Shown here piece by piece: positions 35,675 through 45,715 of a stretch of 64,000 bases of DNA. The notes under the pieces are model-generated. The model worked only from the letters and a program-made list of their open reading frames with translations, was not told where the DNA came from and searched no databases. The position numbers and the translations under genes are program-made. This DNA is from Flavobacteriales bacterium 33_180_T64 (GTDB lineage: Bacteria > Bacteroidota > Bacteroidia > Flavobacteriales > Flavobacteriaceae): contig MAAQ01000016.1 in NCBI GenBank assembly GCA_002162685.1, positions 62,001 to 126,000 on the forward strand, read 5' to 3'. Each line of letters starts with the position of its first letter. The stretch's first letter is position 1.

Positions 35675-37492
35675 ATTGTCTCTTAAGACATGAATGCTTC
35701 CTGTTATACTGTGAGGGTTACCATCGTAATCTTCATAGTCGCCGCTAAAGTTAATGTCAATGTATTCTCCGGGATTACCAAACGTTGTAAGATTAAAAAG
35801 AATGTTATTATTGCTTGTGTCGGAAATATCTGTGCATTCTGAAATAGTAAAGCCAGAATTATCACCAGTTTGCCCATTCCATTCATAATAATCATATTCG
35901 CCTAAGTAAGGCGCGTCATTTAAAAGACCAAAAAAGTAGAAACAATTGATGTCATTTTGACTATAGATGTTTAATGAATCTGAATCAAGATTTGGACCTG
36001 CGATAGTAAGGTCTGTTTCAAAAGGCGCAAAAAAGATTTGAGTTGAATCATTATCAATAGTGTATTGAATAAACTCTAAAACAGTATTACAAGCAGTAAT
36101 TGTACCTATATTGGTTAAAGGTGTTGTGAATGTATAATTAATACTATCTGTGGTTTGTAAGTTTCCATAATCATTACCTGTAATAGAGAATGTATTTTCA
36201 GTATCACAACGGATTAAATTAATTTCAAATTCACCATTTTCTACAGCGTCAACAAATACTTGATTGCCGTATTCCAAATGAACATAACCGTCTGCAACAG
36301 GATTGCCATTACAGTCATTAAATAAACCTGTGACTGTTTCAGAAATAATATCAGAGTTATCAGTAATAGTAATGCTAATACTAGAGTCAGCTATAAAAGG
36401 ACCAATAGTATCAGTATACAATGAGCTTTGACCGCAAACATCATAATTGTAAACATTTACTTCTAGTGTTTCATTACTTGGTATTATACCGCAAGTTTCG
36501 CCATTTTCATTAGTGTATCCATTACCAGTACCATAATTTGTGCTTGTTAAAGACACTTGCACATTGGCTATTGGGTTACCATCACTATCATTTACAGTTA
36601 CACAAAGGTTAACGTATTCTGTAGGAATATCACAATTCCAAAACGAAAAATGAGATACGGTTCCAATATAGGTGTCTCCAACTAAAGTTGCTTGACCTTG
36701 CTCAACCCAATACCCATTAATTTCATCAAAATACCATAGTGGTATTGTGCTTGGTGCATTAGTCATAAGACTCGCATCGAGAGGTACTGTGATTTCTGCG
36801 GTAGAGCCTTCAGCTAAATTTAAATCTTCACCATTGTCACCACGTAATTCTATCGCTAGCATTCCAAAGGTTTGAAGCATGCGTTCTTCATTTTGAGCAT
36901 TGGCAGCATAAAGCATTCCAGGCATTTGATCTTGCGTATTTTCATTGGCTGGGTCTAAGTGGTGCATAATCACATTCACATTTCCAGAATAATCAGAACC
37001 ATCTGGTTTAATATAATCGCCTTCAAGCGCAACAGAAGCATTATTAGGTAAACTAATGGTTTCTTGCATTCCGCTAGATGTTGTGCCAACTATAGTTTCT
37101 GGTAACATCATGATGCGTACTTTGTTGGTGCCGCTACTTGGAGTTACAGCTCTAGAAGCGTGTATGTATCCAGTTTTTTCAGCTTTAATATATCCAAAAC
37201 GTTCATTAACGGTAGCGTCATTAATAATAAATACACCATTGCTGTCTGTCATTGCTATAGTATTACCAATACTAATGGTTACATTTTCAATAGGCGTATT
37301 GTTGGTGTCTACAACAGTTCCTAAAAAGGTTCTTGATATTTCGTTTCCGAAATTTTGAGCAAAAGCTGCCGGATCTGGATTTAGATTTTGATTTTGAGTT
37401 GTGCTCGGGCTGTCATCAGTTTCACAGGAGAAACATAATAGTAAGCTTAAAACGATGACAATAGATTTTAAAAATAGTTGAAATGATTTCAT
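35672..37492 (-). CDS. Large lipoprotein with carboxypeptidase-like repeat domains
   Basis: The 606-residue protein has a lipobox (LSLLLCFSC, Cys at about 23). Next comes a carboxypeptidase-regulatory-like domain at about residues 55-130 (GTVVDTNNTPIENVTISIGN ... DSNGVFIINDATV). A central block of FAM171/GRAM-like surface-protein style follows (GSTAEITVPLDASLMTNAPSTIPLWYFDEINGYWVEQG). Two or more further beta-sandwich repeats (VTVNDSDGNPIANVQVSL..., TGLFNDCNGNPVADGYVHL...) follow. It is Asn/Asp-rich and probably displayed on the outer membrane. Function is unknown. Confidence 0.8.
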   Translation of the reverse strand: MKSFQLFLKSIVIVLSLLLCFSCETDDSPSTTQNQNLNPDPAAFAQNFGNEISRTFLGTVVDTNNTPIENVTISIGNTIAMTDSNGVFIINDATVNERFGYIKAEKTGYIHASRAVTPSSGTNKVRIMMLPETIVGTTSSGMQETISLPNNASVALEGDYIKPDGSDYSGNVNVIMHHLDPANENTQDQMPGMLYAANAQNEERMLQTFGMLAIELRGDNGEDLNLAEGSTAEITVPLDASLMTNAPSTIPLWYFDEINGYWVEQGQATLVGDTYIGTVSHFSFWNCDIPTEYVNLCVTVNDSDGNPIANVQVSLTSTNYGTGNGYTNENGETCGIIPSNETLEVNVYNYDVCGQSSLYTDTIGPFIADSSISITITDNSDIISETVTGLFNDCNGNPVADGYVHLEYGNQVFVDAVENGEFEINLIRCDTENTFSITGNDYGNLQTTDSINYTFTTPLTNIGTITACNTVLEFIQYTIDNDSTQIFFAPFETDLTIAGPNLDSDSLNIYSQNDINCFYFFGLLNDAPYLGEYDYYEWNGQTGDNSGFTISECTDISDTSNNNILFNLTTFGNPGEYIDINFSGDYEDYDGNPHSITGSIHVLRDN

Positions 37493-37802
37493 AACATTGT
37501 TTTTGTTAATGAAACAGTTTAAAACATTAAACTCCTAACTGCTTAGTAATCATTTAGGTGTTAAAATTGTAGGAAGGCTGCGTGCTTTCTTGAAGTTTTT
37601 AAAAAATCAATTACTTTTTATACGTCGTTTGCTTTACAAAACGCTTTGCATCATTTTGGATTAAATGATTGTCTTTGTTAAAGTTTTTGTGGTAAGAGAA
37701 AAGGATTGTAGAGGTTAATTGGGTTATTGGTTAGATATTATAAAACAAAAAACCTCTAAATATTAAATTTAGAGGTTAATGTTTTGAAGGTGTTTTTAAA
37801 GT
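37493..37802 (-). terminator. Intergenic region with the metK terminator
   Basis: This 310-bp gap has no gene. The arms AACCTCTAAAT (37751-37761) and ATTTAGAGGTT (37767-37777), followed on the minus strand by a T-rich tract, form a good terminator for metK. The remaining stretch, 37493-37745, is AT-rich upstream DNA of the lipoprotein gene; I see no clear promoter match in it. Confidence 0.75.
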
Positions 37803-39056
37803 CTATAAGCCAAAAGCAGTTTTTACTTTATCTACATAATCTAGTTTTTCCCAAGTAAATAGCTCTACATCTAATGTGATTGGTTTTCCGTTTGGTTGCT
37901 CAAAAGTTTTGACTACTTTTTCTGATTGTCGTCCCATATGACCATAAGCAGCAGTTTCGCTATACATTGGTTGACGTAGTTTTAAGCGCTCTTCAATAGC
38001 TGCTGGTCGCATATCAAAGACCTTAGAGATCTTTTCTGCAATCTCACCATCTGTGATATTAAATGGGCAAGTGCCATAAGTATCAACAAAAATGGATGTA
38101 GGTTCAACAACGCCAATAGCATAACTTACTTGTACTAATATTTCATCACAAATACCAGCTGCAACCATGTTTTTTGCAATATGTCTTGTCGCATAAGCGG
38201 CACTTCTATCAACTTTACTCGGATCTTTTCCAGAGAAAGCTCCACCACCATGTGCGCCTTTTCCGCCATAAGTATCAACTATGATTTTACGACCTGTTAA
38301 TCCAGTATCACCATGAGGTCCACCAATTACAAATTTACCTGTTGGGTTGATGTGATAAGTAATGTCGTTATTAAATAATACTTGAATGTGTTGAGGTAAT
38401 TTGGCAACGACTCTTGGTATTAAAACGTCAATGATATCTTTCCTAATTTGTGCTAGCATCTTATCATCAGGACCAAAATCATCATGTTGGGTAGATACTA
38501 CAATTGCATCAATACGTTGCGGAATATTATCATCACTATATTCAATGGTTACTTGACTTTTAGAATCAGGACGTAAATAGGTAATGTCTTTATTTTCACG
38601 TCTTAAATCGGCAAGTTCTTTTAAAATTCTATGTGATAAATCTAAGGCAAGAGGCATTAAATTGTCTGTTTCACGAGTAGCATAACCAAACATCATTCCT
38701 TGGTCTCCAGCGCCTTGTTCATCTTTGCTGTCTCTGTCTACGCCACGATTAATATCTTCAGACTGTTCGTGAATTGCAGAAAATACACCGCATGAGTTTC
38801 CATCAAACATATATTCGCTTTTAGTGTACCCAATTTTGTTGATGGTATCACGAGCTATCTTCTGTACATCTAAATAGGTGTTTGATTTTACTTCACCAGC
38901 AAGTACAACTTGGCCTGTGGTTACTAAGGTTTCACATGCTACCTTCGACTCTTTGTCAAATGCTAAAAAATGATCAATTAAAGCATCGCTAATTTGATCT
39001 GCTACTTTATCTGGATGTCCTTCAGATACACTTTCCGAAGTAAATAAATATGCCAT
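37803..39056 (-). CDS. metK: S-adenosylmethionine synthetase
   Basis: The enzyme makes SAM from methionine and ATP. The 417 residues show the signature blocks [21 protein letters not shown] near the N-terminus, [13 protein letters not shown], the metal/phosphate motif [15 protein letters not shown], and [20 protein letters not shown]. Its product feeds back on the methionine operon 11 kb away through the SAM-I riboswitch. It starts 5 bases after its first possible RBS and has a long 5' leader with hairpins (separate entry). Confidence 0.97.
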   Translation of the reverse strand: MAYLFTSESVSEGHPDKVADQISDALIDHFLAFDKESKVACETLVTTGQVVLAGEVKSNTYLDVQKIARDTINKIGYTKSEYMFDGNSCGVFSAIHEQSEDINRGVDRDSKDEQGAGDQGMMFGYATRETDNLMPLALDLSHRILKELADLRRENKDITYLRPDSKSQVTIEYSDDNIPQRIDAIVVSTQHDDFGPDDKMLAQIRKDIIDVLIPRVVAKLPQHIQVLFNNDITYHINPTGKFVIGGPHGDTGLTGRKIIVDTYGGKGAHGGGAFSGKDPSKVDRSAAYATRHIAKNMVAAGICDEILVQVSYAIGVVEPTSIFVDTYGTCPFNITDGEIAEKISKVFDMRPAAIEERLKLRQPMYSETAAYGHMGRQSEKVVKTFEQPNGKPITLDVELFTWEKLDYVDKVKTAFGL

Positions 39057-39258
39057 ATAATCCCTTTAAATATTATTTTATTGAAAAATTATTGAGATTG
39101 CTTGGTCGCTAGAGAAGTTGAAAACTAACTGCTTTAGCATTTTTGTTTCTGCTGAAAACCTATTCAGCGTCAGAGGTTGCAATCAGAACAAAATTTTCCT
39201 CTTTTTATTAGGTACAAAAGTACGTATAATATTGAAACTAGAAAAAAGAAGCTACAAA
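39057..39258 (-). promoter_or_regulatory. metK upstream region with hairpins, not a recognisable SAM riboswitch
   Basis: About 200 bases precede metK. A 6-bp hairpin GCTGAA-AACCTA-TTCAGC lies at 39151-39168 and a small one lies near 39127-39141. On the transcribed strand it includes GCAACC and TGCTAAA, words also found in SAM-I cores, but the conserved GAGGGA/GATGAAGCC part of a SAM-I aptamer is missing. I therefore call it a structured leader of unknown function. Confidence 0.3.
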
Positions 39259-39293
39259 AGAAAAACCTTTAGCATAATTGCTAAAGGTTTTCT
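39259..39293. terminator. Terminator at the edge of the amt remnant
   Basis: AACCTTTAGCA (39264-39274), four bases, TGCTAAAGGTT (39279-39289), flanked by A and T runs. On the minus strand it lies just past the amt remnant and is probably its old terminator; it could act in both directions. Confidence 0.7.
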
Positions 39294-39314
39294 AAGGTTA
39301 ATAAAATTAATCAA

Positions 39315-39568
39315 TCATTTTAAGTGTTTGTGTAATTTTAAATCAGGAGACGTTTTCGTGAGTTTGTAGGTTCTTAATTGGCTAAATCCACTACCATTAA
39401 ATAATCCTTTTCCAGTATCGCCATAACACCCAAAAGACCAATTACTAAAGTACCCCATGCGTCAGCAATACCATAAACAGAAGTGGCACCAATAGCGTCG
39501 TCTATCTCAATAAACTTAATAGAAAACACCACGATAATCTCGCCAACTAAACCTTTAGCATGTAGACC
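39315..39568 (-). pseudogene. amt: Ammonium transporter remnant (amt, 3' part)
   Basis: Translating the minus strand from 39568 gives GLHAKGLVGEIIVVFSIKFI, then EIDDAIGATSVYGIADAWGTL. This matches the late helices of ammonium transporters (usual form: '[26 protein letters not shown]'). Near 39425-39436 the frame shifts by one base and continues as GCYGDTGKGLFNGSGFSQL, the next conserved block. After that the similarity ends and a TGA at 39315-39317 closes the frame. Roughly the first 300 residues are missing. It is head to head with a gltD fragment; together they look like the scar of one deletion. Confidence 0.82.
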
Positions 39569-39580
39569 AGATCATCAACC

Positions 39581-40066
39581 TTGCCATATTGGCCTATGCG
39601 TTTAAAAACAATATCATCACATCAAGAAGATGCTGAACGTTTCTTTAGTATTTCAACTAAAGCATTTTTAGAGGATAAAGAGGGGTGTCTTATTGGGTTA
39701 AAAACAATAGAAGTTGAATGGGTATTCAAAACAGGAGAACGACCAGAATTAAGAGAAATTGAAGGCACAGAAAAACAATGGGATTGTAATTTAGTATTGT
39801 TGGCTTTAGGGTTTGCTGGAGCTGAGAAAATCTTGGTAGAACAATTTGGATTAGAAATGGACTTTAGAACTAATATTAAAGCATCAACTGCAGATTATAA
39901 GACTAGTGTTAAAGGTGTTTTTGCAGCAGGAGATATGCGTCGTGGACAGTCATTGATTGTTTGGGCAATTTCTGAAGGTCGTGAAACTGTATATCATATA
40001 GATTCGTATTTAAAGGGAGCCTCAAATTTGCCATTAAAATCTGATGGTGATTTACCGAGAATATAA
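39581..40066 (+). pseudogene. gltD: Glutamate synthase small subunit remnant (gltD, 3' part)
   Basis: About 161 codons remain, ending at TAA 40064-40066. They begin LPYWPMRLKTISSHQEDAERFFSISTKAFL and contain KTGERPELREIEGTEKQWDCNLVLLALGFAGAEK. The C-terminal FAD-domain block [26 protein letters not shown] and the NLPLKSDGDLPRI end, diagnostic of GltD, follow. The N-terminal 300 or so residues, with both Fe-S clusters and the NADPH site, are gone. Upstream in-frame codons end at a TAG at 39563. Without the rest the fragment cannot work as GOGAT. The frame is intact, so loss may be recent. Confidence 0.9.
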
Positions 40067-40236
40067 AAATCAACGCTTTTGGCTGTCATATTTTTATATA
40101 TTTAATAATCTGAAAATCAATTAATTAAATGTATTAAGATAGTATTGGGTTTAGCTTAGAGAATTTATTAGTTATCTCTAAAGTTGGTTAAACAAGTACA
40201 TTAGATTTAGCAAATCAATTTTGCAAAGGCCATACT

Positions 40237-41916
40237 ATGAGCGAATTAAATAAATACAGTAAAACAGTTACTCAAGATCCAACACAACCAGCTGCTCAGG
40301 CAATGCTGCATGCTATTGGATTAACTAAAGAGGATTTCTATAAGCCAATTATTGGGATTGCAAGTACAGGTTATGAAGGGAACCCGTGTAATATGCACCT
40401 TAATGACTTAGCAAAATTAGTCAAAGAAGGAACTGAAAATAATGATGTTATAGGCTTGATTTTTAATACCATTGGAGTTAGTGATGGGATTTCTATGGGA
40501 ACACCAGGTATGCGTTACTCATTGCCTTCTAGAGACATTATTGCCGATTCTATGGAAACTGTAGTGCAAGCTATGAGTTATGACGGATTGGTTACTGTAG
40601 TGGGCTGTGATAAGAATATGCCTGGTGCTTTAATGGCAATGATTAGATTAAATAGACCAAGTATTTTAGTTTATGGTGGCACAATAGATTCAGGTTGCCA
40701 TAATGGGAAAAAACTAGATGTTGTTTCTGCTTTTGAGGCTTGGGGAAGTAAGGTTGCTGGTACAATGACCGAAAGTGAATATCAAAATATTGTCGAAAAA
40801 GCATGCCCAGGAGCTGGTGCTTGTGGAGGAATGTATACAGCAAATACAATGGCTTCGGCAATTGAAGCATTGGGTATGACATTGCCTTTTAATTCTTCAA
40901 ATCCTGCATTGAGTGATGAAAAGAAAAAAGAAGCAGTAAAAGCAGGTGAAGCTTTGCGATTATTATTAGAGAAAGATATTAAACCTTTAGATATTATTAC
41001 GCGAAAATCATTAGAAAATGCGGTGAGATTAGTCACTATTTTAGGAGGTTCTACTAATGCAGTGTTACATTTTTTAGCAATTGCGAGAGCTGCTCAAATT
41101 GAGTTTACATTAAAAGATTTTCAAGATATAAGTGATAATACACCTTTTTTAGCAGATTTAAAACCTAGTGGAAAATACCTAATGGAAGATGTTCATAGTG
41201 TTGGTGGAATTCCTGCAGTACTAAAATATCTACTTAAAAACGGACTTATACATGGAGATTGTTTAACAGTAACAGGGAAAACAATTGCAGAAAATCTATT
41301 AGATGTTAATGATTTAACAGAAAGTCAGGACGTTATTAAACCAATTGAAGATCCTATTAAATCTTCAGGGCACTTAAGAATGCTTTATGGGAATTTAGCA
41401 ACCGAAGGATCTGTTGCTAAAATTACAGGAAAAGAAGGCTTGCGTTTTCGAGGGAAAGCAAAAGTGTTTGAAGGTGAATATGCAGCAAATGATGGAATTC
41501 GTGATGGTGAAGTTGAAAAAGGTGATGTTGTTGTAATTCGTTATGAAGGCCCAAAAGGAGGTCCAGGAATGCCAGAAATGCTAAAGCCAACTGCTGCTAT
41601 TATGGGAGCAGGTTTAGGTAAAGATGTTGCCTTAATTACTGATGGACGATTCTCTGGAGGAACACATGGTTTTGTAGTTGGTCATATTACACCTGAAGCT
41701 CAGGAAGGCGGAACTATTGCTGTTGTTAAAAATGGAGATATAATTACTATTGATGCTGAAACAAATGCCATATCAGTTGAGGTTTCCGAAGAAGAATTAC
41801 AAAAAAGAAGACAAGAATGGAAAGCACCAGATTTAAAATTTGAACGTGGTGTGTTATATAAATATGTAAAAACAGTATCATCAGCCTCTAAAGGATGTGT
41901 AACTGATGAGTTCTAA
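40237..41916 (+). CDS. ilvD: Dihydroxy-acid dehydratase
   Basis: The enzyme dehydrates 2,3-dihydroxy acids in valine and isoleucine synthesis, in the cytoplasm. The 559 residues show the iron-sulfur cysteines in [24 protein letters not shown] and [36 protein letters not shown] and [12 protein letters not shown]... [16 protein letters not shown] follow near the end. It is the first gene of ilvDBNCA, all on the plus strand. I could not find a leader peptide in the 170 bases upstream. The ATG follows gltD-remnant DNA. Confidence 0.97.
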   Translation: MSELNKYSKTVTQDPTQPAAQAMLHAIGLTKEDFYKPIIGIASTGYEGNPCNMHLNDLAKLVKEGTENNDVIGLIFNTIGVSDGISMGTPGMRYSLPSRDIIADSMETVVQAMSYDGLVTVVGCDKNMPGALMAMIRLNRPSILVYGGTIDSGCHNGKKLDVVSAFEAWGSKVAGTMTESEYQNIVEKACPGAGACGGMYTANTMASAIEALGMTLPFNSSNPALSDEKKKEAVKAGEALRLLLEKDIKPLDIITRKSLENAVRLVTILGGSTNAVLHFLAIARAAQIEFTLKDFQDISDNTPFLADLKPSGKYLMEDVHSVGGIPAVLKYLLKNGLIHGDCLTVTGKTIAENLLDVNDLTESQDVIKPIEDPIKSSGHLRMLYGNLATEGSVAKITGKEGLRFRGKAKVFEGEYAANDGIRDGEVEKGDVVVIRYEGPKGGPGMPEMLKPTAAIMGAGLGKDVALITDGRFSGGTHGFVVGHITPEAQEGGTIAVVKNGDIITIDAETNAISVEVSEEELQKRRQEWKAPDLKFERGVLYKYVKTVSSASKGCVTDEF

Positions 41917-41933
41917 TTAATAGCGAAGTGCAG

Positions 41934-43670
41934 ATGAAAGAAACAGAAACGATACAAATTGTAAGAAAAGAGACCGCTACTACAGAACGTATTTCTGGTA
42001 GCGAGGCTGTTATAAAGTGTCTATTAGCTGAAGGTGTAGATATCCTTTATGGTTATCCTGGAGGTGCTATTATGCCAGTTTATGATGAACTATATAAGTA
42101 TCAAGATAAAATTCATCATGTTTTAACACGTCATGAGCAAGGAGCAACACATGCAGCACAAGGTTATGCTAGAATTTCAGGAAAAGTAGGAGTTGCTATA
42201 GCAACTTCTGGGCCAGGAGCAACTAATTTAATAACTGGTATTGCAGATGCTCAAATAGATTCTACGCCAATGGTGTGTATTACTGGTCAAGTGGGTTCGC
42301 AGTTGTTGGGAAGTGATGCTTTTCAGGAAACAGATATCGTTGGTATTTCTACACCAGTTACGAAATGGAATCATCAAATTACAAAAGCCTCTGAGATTCC
42401 AGAGGTGCTTGCCAAAGCCTTTTATATTGCAAAAAGTGGACGGCCAGGACCAGTTTTAATTGATATTACTAAAGATGCTCAGTTTGAAGAATTTGATTTT
42501 AAATATGAAAAATGTAAAGGAATAAGAAGTTATAAGCCAGTTCCAGAAACAGATAAAAATTCACTTAAGGCAGCTGCAGAACTTATAAACAAAGCTAAGA
42601 AACCATTAATAATTTGGGGACAAGGAATTATTTTAAGTGAAGCTGAAGAAGCATTTAAAGCTGTTATTGAAAAAGCAGGAATACCTGCTGCTTGGACTAT
42701 TTTAGGTGTTTCTGCAATTCCAACATCACACCCATTAAATGTTGGTATGGTTGGTATGCATGGTAATTATGCGCCAAACGTATTAACAAATGAATGCGAT
42801 GTACTAATTGCTATAGGCATGCGATTTGATGATCGTGTTACTGGGAATTTGGAAAGCTATGCAAAGCAAGCTAAAGTGATTCATTTTGAAATTGATCCAG
42901 CCGAAATAGATAAAAATGTAAAAACTGATGTTGCTGTATTGGGAGATGCAAAATCAAGCTTAAAGGCATTATTGCCATTATTAAATGCAAACTCGCATAA
43001 TGATTGGCATCACAAATTTAAAGCACTATATGAAATAGAATTTGAAAAAGTAATTAAAAATGATTTGCATCCTACAAAAGAAAGCTTAACCATGGGAGAA
43101 GTATTGAAAGAAATTAATATACATACCAAAGGAGAAGCTGCAATTGTAAGTGATGTTGGTCAACATCAGATGGTTGCATGTCGTTATGCTAATTTTAATA
43201 CTACAAAAAGTAATATCACATCTGGAGGTTTAGGAACCATGGGATTTGCTTTGCCAGCTGCAATAGGAGCAAAAATGGCAGCGCCAGAACGCGAGGTTGT
43301 CATGATTGCTGGAGATGGTGGTTATCAAATGACAATTCAAGAATTGGGTACGATCTTTCAGCAAAAAGTACCTGTAAAAATTGTAGTGTTAAATAATGAG
43401 TTTCTCGGTATGGTGCGTCAATGGCAGCAATTATTTTTTGATAAGCGCTATGCATCAACAGAAATGGTGAATCCAGATTTTGTAGCTATTGCAAAAGGTT
43501 ACCATATTGATGCAAAAAAAGTGACTAAAAGAGAGGATTTAAAAAATGCTGTTAAAGAAATGATAGATTGTAAAGGCCCTTATTTTTTAGAAGTTCGTGT
43601 AGAAAAAGAAGGCAATGTGTTTCCAATGATTCCAACAGGAGCAAGTGTTTCAGATATAAGATTAGAATAG
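41934..43670 (+). CDS. ilvB: Acetolactate synthase, large (catalytic) subunit
   Basis: This TPP enzyme condenses two pyruvates or pyruvate plus 2-oxobutyrate. I use the ATG at 41934; a GTG 6 bases upstream only adds two residues. The 578-residue product contains SGSEAVIKCLLAEGVDILYGYPGGAIMPVYDEL, the catalytic Glu in RHEQGATHAAQGYARISG, GPGATNLITGIADAQIDS, and the TPP motif GDGGYQMTIQELGTIFQQKVPVKIVVLNNEFLG. It follows ilvD by 17 bases and is 1 base from ilvN. Confidence 0.97.
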   Translation: MKETETIQIVRKETATTERISGSEAVIKCLLAEGVDILYGYPGGAIMPVYDELYKYQDKIHHVLTRHEQGATHAAQGYARISGKVGVAIATSGPGATNLITGIADAQIDSTPMVCITGQVGSQLLGSDAFQETDIVGISTPVTKWNHQITKASEIPEVLAKAFYIAKSGRPGPVLIDITKDAQFEEFDFKYEKCKGIRSYKPVPETDKNSLKAAAELINKAKKPLIIWGQGIILSEAEEAFKAVIEKAGIPAAWTILGVSAIPTSHPLNVGMVGMHGNYAPNVLTNECDVLIAIGMRFDDRVTGNLESYAKQAKVIHFEIDPAEIDKNVKTDVAVLGDAKSSLKALLPLLNANSHNDWHHKFKALYEIEFEKVIKNDLHPTKESLTMGEVLKEINIHTKGEAAIVSDVGQHQMVACRYANFNTTKSNITSGGLGTMGFALPAAIGAKMAAPEREVVMIAGDGGYQMTIQELGTIFQQKVPVKIVVLNNEFLGMVRQWQQLFFDKRYASTEMVNPDFVAIAKGYHIDAKKVTKREDLKNAVKEMIDCKGPYFLEVRVEKEGNVFPMIPTGASVSDIRLE

Positions 43671-43671
43671 G

Positions 43672-44193
43672 ATGAGTACAGAAAAAAATATATATACAGT
43701 TACTATTTATACTGAAAATAATATTGGCTTATTAAATAGAATTTCAGCAATATTTCAAAGACGACATATTAATATTGAAAGTATAAATTCTTCAGTTTCA
43801 GAAATTGAAAATGTTTCTAAATGGACACTTGTAGTAAAGCTCCATGTCGACAGTATGAAAAGAATTATTGGTCAAATCGAAAAGCAAGTTGAAGTTATAA
43901 AAGCTTACTACCATACAGACGAAGAAACAATTTATCAAGAGTCTTGTTTGTTTAAAATCAAATCAGATTTATTATTTGATGAACGTCAAATTCAGAATAT
44001 AATCAAAGAAAGTAATGCTAGAATTGTTACTGTAAATAAAGTCTTTTTTGTTTTAGAAAAATCTGGAAGAAAAGAAGAGATAGAATTATTATATAGAGAA
44101 TTAAGTGTCTTTGGTATAATGCAATTCACACGTTCAGGACGTGTAGCAGTAACAAAAAATGAAATGAAAATATCAACAATGCTCAAGGCGTAA
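43672..44193 (+). CDS. ilvN: Acetolactate synthase, small (regulatory) subunit
   Basis: The 173-residue ACT-domain protein (EKNIYTVTIYTENNIGLLNRISAIFQRRHINIESINS...) binds valine for feedback control of IlvB. A second ACT-like region lies in the C-terminal half (ELSVFGIMQFTRSGRVAVTK). It starts 1 base after the ilvB stop. The length is normal for the large-type IlvN/IlvH. Confidence 0.96.
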   Translation: MSTEKNIYTVTIYTENNIGLLNRISAIFQRRHINIESINSSVSEIENVSKWTLVVKLHVDSMKRIIGQIEKQVEVIKAYYHTDEETIYQESCLFKIKSDLLFDERQIQNIIKESNARIVTVNKVFFVLEKSGRKEEIELLYRELSVFGIMQFTRSGRVAVTKNEMKISTMLKA

Positions 44194-44211
44194 CAATTAA
44201 AAATAGAAAGA

Positions 44212-45714
44212 ATGTCAAATTATTTTAACACACTATCATTAAGAAATCAATTAGACCAATTAGGGAAATGTCGTTTTATGGATGTTTCAGAGTTTAAAGA
44301 TGGTGTAAATGCTTTAAAAGATAAGAAAATCGTTATTGTTGGTTGTGGTGCGCAAGGTTTAAATCAAGGGTTGAATATGCGCGATTCAGGATTGGATATT
44401 TCATATACTTTGAGATCAATTGCAATTGATGAAAAACGAGATTCATATAGAAATGCGACTTCAAATGGATTTGATGTTGGAACGTATAAAGAATTAATTC
44501 CTACAGCGGATTTGGTATTAAACTTAACGCCAGATAAACAACATACTAATGTTGTGAAAGCCATTATGCCGTTAATGAGAAAAGGGGCAACATTAAGTTA
44601 TTCTCATGGGTTTAATATTGTAGAAGAAGGACTAAAAATCCGTAAGGATATCACTGTAATTATGGTAGCACCAAAATGCCCTGGAACTGAAGTTCGCGAA
44701 GAATATAAACGTGGATTTGGTGTTCCAACATTAATTTCTGTACACCCAGAAAATGATCCGGAAAATAAAGGCTGGTCACAAGCAAAGGCTTATGCTGTTG
44801 CAACTGGAGGGCATAAAGCAGGCGTTTTAGAATCATCATTTGTGGCTGAAGTAAAATCTGATTTAATGGGAGAACAAACGATTCTTTGCGGTTTATTACA
44901 AACAGGAGCTATTTTATCGTTTGATAAAATGGTAGAGCAAGGTATCGAACCTAATTATGCGGCCAAATTAATTCAGTTTGGTTGGGAAACAATTACCGAA
45001 GCGTTAAAGCATGGTGGAATTACGAATATGATGGATCGATTATCAAACCCCTCAAAAATAAAAGCTTATCAATTATCTGAAGAATTGAAAAATATCATGC
45101 AGCCACTATTTGAAAAACATATGGATGATATAATATCTGGTCATTTCTCTAAAACCATGATGGAAGATTGGAAAAATGAAGATGTTAATTTGTTGAAATG
45201 GAGAGCAGCGACTGGAGAAACAGCATTTGAAAAAACAACAGTAGCAACAGACTATATTAGCGAACAAGAATATTTTGATAATGGAGTATTGTTGGTAGCA
45301 TTTGTAAAGTCTGGTGTTGAGTTAGCATTTGAAACGATGGTAAGTGCTGGTATAATCGAAGATTCTGCTTATTATGAATCCTTACACGAATTGCCCCTTA
45401 TAGCGAATACTATAGCGAGAAAGAAACTGTTTGAAATGAACCGTGTTATTTCTGATACAGCAGAATATGGGTGTTACTTATTTGATCATGCTTGTAAACC
45501 ATTATTGGCCGATTTTATGAAAACAGTAGACACATCAATCATTGGGAAATCGTTTTCTAAATCTAATGCTGTTGATAATGTTGAATTGATAGCTATAAAT
45601 GATGCGATACGAAATCATCCTATCGAAGCCGTTGGGAAACGGTTACGTGAGGCTATGACTGCTATGAAAATAATTAAAACGGATGCTAAAGTAGAGACTT
45701 CAGTTTTAGTCTAA
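44212..45714 (+). CDS. ilvC: Ketol-acid reductoisomerase (class II type)
   Basis: The enzyme isomerises and reduces acetolactate with NADPH. The 500 residues are close to the class II form of E. coli (about 490), not the short class I. They show the Rossmann motif [47 protein letters not shown], and duplicated knotted helical domains in the C-terminal half. It follows ilvN by 18 bases in the same operon. Confidence 0.97.
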   Translation: MSNYFNTLSLRNQLDQLGKCRFMDVSEFKDGVNALKDKKIVIVGCGAQGLNQGLNMRDSGLDISYTLRSIAIDEKRDSYRNATSNGFDVGTYKELIPTADLVLNLTPDKQHTNVVKAIMPLMRKGATLSYSHGFNIVEEGLKIRKDITVIMVAPKCPGTEVREEYKRGFGVPTLISVHPENDPENKGWSQAKAYAVATGGHKAGVLESSFVAEVKSDLMGEQTILCGLLQTGAILSFDKMVEQGIEPNYAAKLIQFGWETITEALKHGGITNMMDRLSNPSKIKAYQLSEELKNIMQPLFEKHMDDIISGHFSKTMMEDWKNEDVNLLKWRAATGETAFEKTTVATDYISEQEYFDNGVLLVAFVKSGVELAFETMVSAGIIEDSAYYESLHELPLIANTIARKKLFEMNRVISDTAEYGCYLFDHACKPLLADFMKTVDTSIIGKSFSKSNAVDNVELIAINDAIRNHPIEAVGKRLREAMTAMKIIKTDAKVETSVLV

Positions 45715-45715
45715 T

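Noticed and set aside
39057-39258. SAM-I riboswitch in front of metK
   Set aside because: The GAGGGA/GATGAAGCC core words are absent; only isolated GCAACC and TGCTAAA words are seen.
39118-39369. Open frame upstream of the gltD remnant on the plus strand
   Set aside because: It crosses the metK leader and a terminator hairpin and has no protein-like pattern.
40067-40236. Leader peptide or attenuator for ilvD
   Set aside because: No short frame rich in Leu, Ile or Val and no terminator-like hairpin with a T run was found.
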